DNA of 6,436 nt, from positions 1-6,436 of the forward strand of contig JAGSPQ010000233.1 in the NCBI GenBank assembly GCA_018262385.1, written 5' to 3'. This document shows, in pieces, positions 1-5,103 of this stretch; position 1 is the first letter of the stretch; each line of letters opens with the position of its first letter. The position numbers were made by a program, and so were the translations under genes. This stretch comes from Myxococcaceae bacterium (lineage in GTDB: Bacteria > Myxococcota > Myxococcia > Myxococcales > Myxococcaceae). Under the pieces are notes generated by a model. It did no database searches and had not been told where the DNA came from. It saw only the letters and a list, made by a program, of their open reading frames with translations.

Positions 1-526
1 GCCCGAGGTGTAGAGCCAGACCGCGGTGTCGTCCTTGTGGGTGTCGGCGAAGGTCGGGTCGGGGGTGGCGCGCTGCAGCTCGGCGTCGTAGTCGAGCTCG
101 CCGCCACTGCCGCCGCCGACCACCAGCACGTGCTGCAGGTGGGCGCACTGGGCGCGCACCTCTGCCAGGGCGGGGAGGGTGCTGGCGTCGCAGACGAGGA
201 TCTTCGCCCGGGTATAGTCGAGGTAGTAGCGGACCTCGTCGGCCTTGAGGTCGGGGTTGACCGCGCTGACCACTCCGCCGGCCTTCACCGCGGCGAACCA
301 GGCGGAGGCGAACGGGGAGCATCAGCAGCACCCGCTGCTCCTGCTGCAAGCCGAGCTTCCGGTAGACGGCGGTCGCGCGATCGGTGAGCTCGACCAGGCC
401 GCCGTAGGTGATCGTCTGGTCGCCGAAGTACAGCGCGGGCCGCGACGGGTGCGCGCGCGCCTGGGCGTAGAGGAAGAACTCGGTGAGGTTGAGGCGCTCG
501 GGGAGCGCGAACGGATCGAGGCTCAT
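1..526 (-). pseudogene. Benzoate-CoA-ligase-type AMP-binding enzyme, N-terminal part, frameshifted
   Basis: This is the N-terminal third of an acyl/aryl-CoA ligase of the ANL superfamily, which activates a carboxylic acid with ATP and then forms its CoA thioester. The ATG at 526 opens MSLDPFALPERLNLTEFF, and 71 codons run to LLMLP at 314. Family similarity then continues one frame over from 312 (FASAWFAAVKAGGVVSAVNP), ending at the window edge in WLYTSG, the start of the YTSGTTGxPK ATP-binding loop. Between the two parts a single base (313) stands where relatives usually have about four residues, so an 11-nt deletion is the simplest reading; a sequencing error is possible. The N-terminal style resembles benzoate/2-aminobenzoate-CoA ligases rather than long-chain fatty acyl ligases. 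The start codon overlaps the stop of the upstream small membrane gene (ATGA). Reading through without a shift meets no stop before the edge, so a product with a scrambled downstream part could still be made. The substrate cannot be read from this fragment. Confidence 0.8.
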
Positions 527-789
527 GCGGCACCTTTTTTCGTGGCGCGCAGGAAGACCAGCGCGCCGATCGCGACCAACACCAGGCCGAAGGAAGAGAG
601 AAACAGCAGGCGCGACAGCTCGGTCGCGATCTCGCCCTCGAGCAGGCAGTCTTCCGCGGAGGTGCCCGGAGCGCAGTCGGAGGTCGCCAGCAGCGCCCCC
701 TTCACCCCGAGGTAGATCGCGCCGAGCAGCAGTCCAGCTGCGAGGCCGAGCGCGACGGGCTGGAGGAGGGCAGGGCGGGGGGGCGACAT
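523..789 (-). CDS. Small two-helix membrane protein of unknown function (88 aa)
   Basis: I do not recognise this family. The protein shows two hydrophobic segments, at about residues 9-35 and 61-80. They are separated by an acidic loop (about 36-59) with two cysteines, C39 and C48. The N-terminus carries an Arg and the C-terminus ends RATKKGAA, so the positive-inside rule puts both ends in the cytoplasm and the loop outside, where the cysteines could form a disulfide. I chose the ATG at 789. An in-frame TTG at 807 would add MIYERR but has no better ribosome site, and neither start has a clear Shine-Dalgarno sequence. The stop overlaps the ligase ATG by 4 nt, so the two genes are probably cotranscribed and translationally coupled. 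It may serve as a membrane anchor or accessory protein, but nothing shows this directly. Confidence 0.7.
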   Translation of the reverse strand: MSPPRPALLQPVALGLAAGLLLGAIYLGVKGALLATSDCAPGTSAEDCLLEGEIATELSRLLFLSSFGLVLVAIGALVFLRATKKGAA

Positions 790-830
790 CCGGCGTTCGT
801 ATATCAAGCCGACGCGTTAACCTTCAGCCC
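790..830. promoter_or_regulatory. Divergent intergenic gap, likely promoter region
   Basis: These 41 bp separate the divergent starts of the small membrane gene (minus) and the glycosyltransferase (plus). They contain the only AT-rich island nearby (TATATCAA at about 801-807), which could serve as a -10 region in either direction. No convincing -35 element or operator can be named, and no Shine-Dalgarno sequence precedes the ATG at 831. The call rests on gene arrangement more than on motifs. Confidence 0.3.
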
Positions 831-1925
831 ATGAAGATCCTCTACGGCGTCGTCGGTGAGGGCATGGGGCACGCGACCCGGTCGACGGTGTTGCTCGAGC
901 ACCTGAGGAAGAAGCACGACGTGCACATCGTCGTCTCCGGCCGCGCGAAGGAGTTCCTCGCCAAGCGGTTCGAGAACGTCCACAACATCTGGGGCTTCAC
1001 CATCAACTACGAGGGCAACTCGGTCAGCAAGTGGAACACCCTGCTCCAGAACCTGAAGGGCGCGGTGACCGGCTGGCCGCAGAACATCCGCAAGTACTTC
1101 GAGCTGGTCGAGACGTTCCAGCCGGACGTGGTGATCAGCGACTTCGAGACGTTCAGCTACCTGTTCGCGCGCAATCACCTGATCCCGGTGATCAGCGTCG
1201 ACAACATGCAGATCATCAACCGCTGCAAGCACGACCCGGGGCTGATCGCCGGCCACGAGGACGCGTTCGAGCTGACCCGCGGGATCGTGAAGTCGAAGCT
1301 GCCCGGCGCGTTCCACTACCTGATCACCACTTTCTTCTACCCCCCGGTGCGCAAGGAGCGGACGACGCTGCTGCCGTCGATTCTTCGCCCCGAGATCCTG
1401 AAGGCGAAGAGCGAGCCGGGCGAGCACCTGCTGGTCTACCAGACGAGCACCACCAACACCGCGCTGCTCGACGGGCTGAAGGCGGGCGGGTTGCCGTGCC
1501 GGATCTACGGGATGCGGCGGGATCTGAAGGAGCCGCTGGTCGACGGCAACCTGACCTTCAAGCCGTTCTCGGAAGCGGGGTTCATCGAGGATCTGCGCAC
1601 CGCGCGGGCGGTGGTCGCCGGCGGCGGCTTCACCCTGATGAGCGAGGCGGTCTACCTCCACAAGCCGCTGCTCACCGTGCCGGTGGTGGGCCAGTTCGAG
1701 CAGGAGATCAACGCGCTCTACCTCGAGCAGCTCGGCTACGGGATGTACGCGAAGGCGCTCGATCGCCCGGTGCTGGACGAGTTCCTTACCCGGGTGCCGA
1801 AGTGCGCCGAGGCGCTCAAGGCCTACGAGCAGGACGGGAACGTGAAGATGATCGCCGCGCTCGAGGAGCAGCTGGAGCGGGCGTACGAGCGCAAGGGGAA
1901 GTGGTCGGAAGACACCCACTCCTGA
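831..1925 (+). CDS. MurG-like GT-B glycosyltransferase (MJ1255-type family)
   Basis: This 364-residue protein has the two-domain GT-B plan of family-28-like glycosyltransferases, which move a sugar from a nucleotide donor to an acceptor on the cytosolic side of the membrane. The N-terminus MKILYGVVGEGMGHATRS holds the glycine-rich GxGxGHxxR acceptor-domain motif (residues 9-18). PDVVISDFE (98-106) is a typical Rossmann strand and turn. The C-terminal donor site is AGGGFTLMSEAVYLHKPLL (263-281) followed by VPVVGQFEQEINA (283-295), the pattern that binds the nucleotide sugar. The family start fits the ATG at 831, so the open frame upstream of it is spurious. It resembles the conserved MJ1255-type glycosyltransferases, most of which have no assigned substrate. 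It lies on the strand opposite its catabolic neighbours, has its own start region, and is probably functionally unrelated to them. Confidence 0.88.
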   Translation: MKILYGVVGEGMGHATRSTVLLEHLRKKHDVHIVVSGRAKEFLAKRFENVHNIWGFTINYEGNSVSKWNTLLQNLKGAVTGWPQNIRKYFELVETFQPDVVISDFETFSYLFARNHLIPVISVDNMQIINRCKHDPGLIAGHEDAFELTRGIVKSKLPGAFHYLITTFFYPPVRKERTTLLPSILRPEILKAKSEPGEHLLVYQTSTTNTALLDGLKAGGLPCRIYGMRRDLKEPLVDGNLTFKPFSEAGFIEDLRTARAVVAGGGFTLMSEAVYLHKPLLTVPVVGQFEQEINALYLEQLGYGMYAKALDRPVLDEFLTRVPKCAEALKAYEQDGNVKMIAALEEQLERAYERKGKWSEDTHS

Positions 1926-1932
1926 GCGGGGC

Positions 1933-3048
1933 TCACCCCTGGAGCAGGTGCCGCGCGATCACCAGCCGCTGCACCTCGCTGGCGCCCTCGTAGATCCGCA
2001 AGGCTCGGACGTCGCGGTACAGCCGCTCGATCGGCGCGCCCTTCACCACCCCGTTCCCCCCGTGGATCTGCAGGCAGCGATCGACGATTCGCTGGGCGGC
2101 CTCGGTGGCGAACAGCTTGCCGACCGCCGCCTCGTAGGTGACCCGCGCCTGGCCGCCGTCCTTGGTCGCCGCCGCCAGGTGCACCAGCAGCCGCGAGGCC
2201 TCGAGCTCGACCGCCGAGTCCGCCAGCAGCGCCTGCACCGCGGGCAGCTCGCAGAGCGGAGCCCCGAACTGCCGGCGCGACTTCGCGTAGCCGATCGCCT
2301 CGTCGAGCGCGCGCCGCGCCATCCCCACCGCCGCCGCGCCCACCGTGCTGCGAAAGACGTCGAGGGTCGACAGCGCCAGCTTCATCCCCGAGCCCGGCTC
2401 GCCGACGCACGCCTCGGGCCCGACCCGGCAGCCGCTGAAGGCCAGCTCGCCGATCGGGTGGTCGCCCAGCAGCTCCATCTTGGTGAACGAGAACCCCGGC
2501 GCCTTCGCCGGCACCAGGAAGGCCGACAGGCCGCGCGGCCCCTCGCCGGTGCGCGCGAATACCGTGTAGTGGGTCGCCACCCCGGCGTTGGAGATGAACC
2601 GCTTGCGCCCGTCGAGCACCCAGCCGGTTCCCTCTTGGCGGGCCGTCGTCGAGATCGCCGCCACGTCGCTGCCCGCCTCGGGCTCGGTGAGCGCGAAGGC
2701 GAACAGCGCGCTGCCGTCGGCGACCTTCGGCAGCAGCAGCGCCTTCTGCTCGGCGGATCCGGCCAGCAGCACCGGGTGGCTGCCCAGCCCCTGCACCGCG
2801 AACACCGAGTCGGCCGCCGCGTTGCGGTAGGCCAGCTCCTCGCGCAGCACGCAGAGGCTCCGCACGTCGACGTTCGGCAGCTTCCCGCCGAACTGGGCCG
2901 GCACCAGGTACGGGTAGTAGCCGAGCCCCGCCACCTTGCAGGCCAGCGTCGGGTCGTCGATCGGCGCGCCCGGCTCCATCTTCTCGAACGCCGCCCGCGC
3001 CTCGAGCGCCAGCGCGTGGTGCGCTTCGGTCAGCAGCGAGGGCTTCAT
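1933..3048 (-). CDS. Acyl-CoA dehydrogenase
   Basis: This 371-residue FAD enzyme belongs to the acyl-CoA dehydrogenase family, which introduces an alpha,beta double bond into an acyl-CoA and passes electrons to an electron-transfer flavoprotein. All main family marks are visible: LTEPEAGSD (120-128) and FISNAG (151-156) of the flavin/substrate site, RRQFG (258-262), QIHGGNG (327-333), and the C-terminal IYEGASEVQ (352-360). In the last motif E354 matches the catalytic base of medium/short-chain enzymes. Length is normal and no key residue is missing. Its ATG overlaps the stop of the crotonase gene (ATGA, 3045-3048), and no Shine-Dalgarno is seen, so translation probably depends on the upstream gene. 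It is the last gene of the operon and converges with the glycosyltransferase with only 7 bp between stops. The substrate is not defined; a cyclic or branched acyl-CoA is possible given the neighbours. Confidence 0.93.
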   Translation of the reverse strand: MKPSLLTEAHHALALEARAAFEKMEPGAPIDDPTLACKVAGLGYYPYLVPAQFGGKLPNVDVRSLCVLREELAYRNAAADSVFAVQGLGSHPVLLAGSAEQKALLLPKVADGSALFAFALTEPEAGSDVAAISTTARQEGTGWVLDGRKRFISNAGVATHYTVFARTGEGPRGLSAFLVPAKAPGFSFTKMELLGDHPIGELAFSGCRVGPEACVGEPGSGMKLALSTLDVFRSTVGAAAVGMARRALDEAIGYAKSRRQFGAPLCELPAVQALLADSAVELEASRLLVHLAAATKDGGQARVTYEAAVGKLFATEAAQRIVDRCLQIHGGNGVVKGAPIERLYRDVRALRIYEGASEVQRLVIARHLLQG

Positions 3049-3842
3049 CGGCCGGTGAACCGGGCCGGGCGCTTGGCCACGAACGCCTCGTACGCCTCCC
3101 GGAAGTCCTTCGTCTGCATGCAGACCGCCTGCGCGCGGGCCTCGTTGTCGAGGGCGCCGTTGAGGTCCGAGTTGAGCTCGGCGTTGAGCAGCTCCTTCGT
3201 CATCCCCAGCGCGAAGCTGGGGCCGTCGGCCAGGCGCATCGCCCAGACCATCGCCTCTTCGAACACCTTCTCCGGAGCGACCACCTTGTTGAACAGCCCG
3301 TACCGCTCGGCCGTCGCCGCGTCGATCGCGTCGCCGAAGTAGAGCAGTTCGGTGGCGCGCGAGAGCCCGACGATCTTCGGCAGCAGGTAGGCGGCCCCCA
3401 TGTCGGCCCCGGCCAGCCCGACCTTCACGAAGAGGAAGGCGATCTTCGCCTTCTCGCTCGCCACGCGCAGATCCGCCGCCAGCGCGATCACCGAGCCGGC
3501 GCCGGCCGCGGTGCCGTTGAGCGCGGCGATGATCGGCTTGCGCAGCGCGCGCATGTTCTTGATCAGATCGCAGGTCATGCGGGTGAACTCGACCAGCCCC
3601 GGCATGTCGCGCGAGAACAGCTCGCCGATGATGCTGTTGACGTCGCCGCCCGAGCAGAACCCCTTGCCCTCGCCGGTGATCACCACCGACTTGACCTTGG
3701 GCTCGCGCTCGAGGGCGAAGAACAGGTCGGTCAGCTCGCGGTAGACGTCGAACGTCAGCGCGTTGAGCATCTCCGGGCGGGTGAAGGTGATGACTCCGAC
3801 GGATCCTTGAACTTCGAAACGGAACGAGGTGGGCGCTTGCAT
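3045..3842 (-). CDS. Enoyl-CoA hydratase/isomerase (crotonase) family protein, non-canonical active site
   Basis: This 265-residue protein has the crotonase fold that stabilises CoA-thioester enolates. The first oxyanion segment is GFCSGGDV (61-68) and the second GTAAGAGSVIALAADLRVAS (110-129). Aligned by eye with rat mitochondrial hydratase, the two catalytic glutamates (E144, E164) fall on V118 and V139, so ordinary syn-hydration is doubtful. The loop GLAGADMGAAYLLPKIVG (142-159) instead puts an aspartate, D147, where PaaG-type isomerases have their catalytic Asp. It may therefore be an isomerase, a ring-cleaving hydrolase or an unusual hydratase acting on a (cyclic) acyl-CoA. The ATG at 3842 gives a normal N-terminus. 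The gene starts 31 bp after the RidA-family gene and overlaps the dehydrogenase start by 4 nt, placing it mid-operon. Family is certain; reaction is not. Confidence 0.9.
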   Translation of the reverse strand: MQAPTSFRFEVQGSVGVITFTRPEMLNALTFDVYRELTDLFFALEREPKVKSVVITGEGKGFCSGGDVNSIIGELFSRDMPGLVEFTRMTCDLIKNMRALRKPIIAALNGTAAGAGSVIALAADLRVASEKAKIAFLFVKVGLAGADMGAAYLLPKIVGLSRATELLYFGDAIDAATAERYGLFNKVVAPEKVFEEAMVWAMRLADGPSFALGMTKELLNAELNSDLNGALDNEARAQAVCMQTKDFREAYEAFVAKRPARFTGR

Positions 3843-3873
3843 GGGGCGCGCGATACCACCCGACGGCGCGGCT

Positions 3874-4284
3874 TTACAGCACCGCGGTCGCTTCGATCTC
3901 GAGCTTGGCGTCCTCTTCCACCAGCCCGGCGACCTGCATCAGCGCCATCGCCGGGAAGCGCTTGCCCATGTGCTGGCGCCAGGCCTCGCCGACCTCCTTC
4001 AGCGAGATCAGGTACTCGCGCTTGTCGGTGACGTAGACGGTGAGCCGCACGATGTGCTCGGGCCCGCCGCCGGCGGCCTTCACCACCGCCACCACGTTGC
4101 TCAGCGCCTGGCCGAACTGCCCGGCGAAGGTGGGTGGAAACTTCGGGGTCGCCGAGGTCGGATCCCAGCCCACCTGGCCGGCGACGAACACCATCCGGCC
4201 TTCGGCCACCATCCCGTTGCTGTAGCCAATCGGCCGGGCCCAGCCCTCGGGCTGCACCGCGTGCGGCAGTTGTTTGGAGCTCAA
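3874..4284 (-). CDS. RidA-family protein (YjgF/YER057c/UK114), TTG start, lacking the deaminase arginine
   Basis: This 136-residue protein belongs to the RidA family, small trimeric proteins whose archetype hydrolyses reactive enamines/imines. Family features are the opening VQPEGWARPIGYSNG (10-24), MVFVAGQVGWDP (31-42), VVAVVKAAGGGPEHIVRLTVYVTD (64-87, two conserved segments) and the ending KLEIEATAVL (127-136). The arginine of the PARS motif (R105 of E. coli RidA) is replaced: the sequence reads FPAMAL, with M113 at that site, while E129 matches E. coli E120. This loss marks the non-archetypal Rid subfamilies, which are not expected to have the classical deaminase activity. The TTG at 4284 is the start: it overlaps the upstream SDR stop (TTGA) and has a strong GGAGGAG 7 nt upstream, and no ATG lies nearby before the conserved region. 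In the operon it may handle a nitrogen-bearing CoA intermediate or bind a ligand. Confidence 0.9.
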   Translation of the reverse strand: MSSKQLPHAVQPEGWARPIGYSNGMVAEGRMVFVAGQVGWDPTSATPKFPPTFAGQFGQALSNVVAVVKAAGGGPEHIVRLTVYVTDKREYLISLKEVGEAWRQHMGKRFPAMALMQVAGLVEEDAKLEIEATAVL

Positions 4285-5063
4285 AGGGTTTCTCCTCCGT
4301 CGACCAGGTACGCGGCTCCAGTCACCGCGCGCGCGCCCTCGGCGGCGGCGAGGAACCACACCACGTCCGCCACTTCGTCGGGCGTCACGAACCGCCCCTG
4401 CGGATTCATCTTCTGCAGCGCCTCGCGCGCTTCGTCGGTCTTCCGCCCCGAGGCCTTGACGATGTTGTCGACCGAGGCGCTGAGCATGTCGGTGTCCGTC
4501 CAGCCCGGGCAGACCGCGTTGACGGTCACGTTCTTCGCCGCGAACTCCAGCGCCAGCGCGCGCGTCATCCCGAGCAGGGCGTGCTTCGAGGCGCAGTAGC
4601 CGGAGGTGTAGCGAAAGCCCTTGAGCGCCGCGGTGGAGGCGATGTTCACCACCCGGCCCCCGCCCGCCTTCGCCATCGCCGGCATCAGCTGCTGGCACAG
4701 CAGGAACGGAGCGGTGAAGTTGATCGCCATCATCCGCGCCAGGTCGGCCGAGGCGGTCTTCGCCAGCGGGGCGGAGAGCGAGATCCCGGCGTTGTTCACC
4801 AGCACCTTCAGCGCAGGCGCTTCCCGGCTCAACCGGGCGGCGGCCTCGAGCACGCTCCGCTCGTCTGCCGCGTCGAAGGCGACCGGGTGCAGAATTCCGT
4901 TGCCGGTGCTCTCGAGCTGCAGCGACTGCGGCGCGCGCACCAACCCCCACACTTCCCAGCCTTCGCGGAGAAAGCGGGAGGCGATCGCGCGCCCGATTCC
5001 CCGGTTTGCACCGGTAACCGCGACCTGCCGGGAGGGGGAACGCTGTTCGGTCATAGGGTTCAT
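4281..5063 (-). CDS. Short-chain dehydrogenase/reductase (SDR), NAD(P)-dependent
   Basis: This 260-residue classical SDR probably oxidises or reduces a hydroxy/oxo group using NAD(P). The cofactor motif TGANRGIG lies at 17-24 and NNAG at 90-93. The catalytic tetrad is complete: N115, S143 (NIAS), Y156 and K160 (YCASK). PG at 187-188 and the C-terminal YLVDGGETL are also typical. An Arg (R21) in the glycine-rich loop is compatible with NADP(H) preference, but this is only suggestive. It is the first gene of the four-gene minus-strand operon and overlaps the RidA-family start by 4 nt. In a beta-oxidation-like set it is the natural candidate for the 3-hydroxyacyl-CoA dehydrogenase or cyclic oxo/hydroxy-acyl-CoA step. 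The ATG at 5063 is used here; a second in-frame ATG at 5054 would remove three residues, and neither has a strong ribosome site. Confidence 0.9.
   Translation of the reverse strand: MNPMTEQRSPSRQVAVTGANRGIGRAIASRFLREGWEVWGLVRAPQSLQLESTGNGILHPVAFDAADERSVLEAAARLSREAPALKVLVNNAGISLSAPLAKTASADLARMMAINFTAPFLLCQQLMPAMAKAGGGRVVNIASTAALKGFRYTSGYCASKHALLGMTRALALEFAAKNVTVNAVCPGWTDTDMLSASVDNIVKASGRKTDEAREALQKMNPQGRFVTPDEVADVVWFLAAAEGARAVTGAAYLVDGGETL
4292..4298 (-). promoter_or_regulatory. Shine-Dalgarno GGAGGAG deciding the TTG start of the RidA-family gene
   Basis: GGAGGAG on the minus strand lies 7 nt before the TTG at 4284, ideal spacing for 16S rRNA pairing. It is embedded in the conserved Asp-Gly-Gly-Glu codons ending the SDR gene, so it serves as both coding sequence and ribosome site. 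It is the strongest such site in the window. Confidence 0.8.
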
Positions 5064-5087
5064 CTTCGCGCAGGCAGAATGCCGAAG
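5064..5087. other. Imperfect inverted repeat in the divergent gap
   Basis: CTTC (5064-5067) pairs with GAAG (5084-5087), and inside it GGCA (5073-5076) pairs with TGCC (5080-5083) around a GAA loop, with an unpaired stretch on one side. With the adjacent perfect palindrome it fills the whole gap between the SDR and secreted-protein genes. It would lie in the 5' leader of the SDR message if transcription starts upstream. Function is not shown. Confidence 0.3.
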
Positions 5088-5103
5088 TAGGCTGCGCAGC
5101 CTA
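5088..5103. promoter_or_regulatory. 16-bp perfect palindrome abutting a start codon, candidate operator
   Basis: TAGGCTGCGCAGCCTA reads identically on both strands, and its last base is the A of the ATG at 5103. It lies in the 39-bp gap between two divergent genes, a natural place for a dimeric regulator controlling either direction. As RNA it could also fold into a short stem that hides the start region of the plus-strand gene, which has no Shine-Dalgarno. No regulator gene lies in the window, so the binding partner is unknown. Confidence 0.45.

Noticed and set aside
535..540. A6 tract (minus strand) just before the small-protein/ligase overlap as a -1 frameshift site that would fuse the two proteins
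   Set aside because: The codon phase (ACG AAA AAA GGT) does not fit the canonical slippery heptamer, and the ATGA overlap explains the junction.
777..783. C7 run (minus strand) just after the small-protein ATG as a phase-variable tract
   Set aside because: Seven bases is short in DNA this GC-rich and nothing else supports phase variation.
483..830. N-terminal extension of the glycosyltransferase frame
   Set aside because: The extension is Arg/Pro-rich, runs opposite the membrane-protein gene, and the family N-terminus begins exactly at the ATG at 831.
804..1919. Long minus-strand open frame across the glycosyltransferase gene
   Set aside because: It is an Arg/Leu/Val-rich antisense shadow produced by GC-biased third positions; the plus strand has clear family motifs.
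1928..1939. GGGG-CTCA-CCCC as a terminator between the convergent genes
   Set aside because: A 4-bp stem with no following T tract in either direction is too weak to call.
1948..3342. Long plus-strand open frame opposite the acyl-CoA dehydrogenase and crotonase genes
   Set aside because: It spans two genes on the other strand, is rich in Arg/His/Gln and low-complexity, and shows no recognisable motif.
3843..3873. GC-rich 31-bp gap between the RidA-family and crotonase genes as an internal promoter or terminator
   Set aside because: No -10/-35 pair, no T tract and no clear stem; it looks like a simple operon spacer.
4134..5090. Plus-strand open frame opposite the SDR gene
   Set aside because: It is compositional shadow coding; the minus strand shows the complete SDR catalytic residues.
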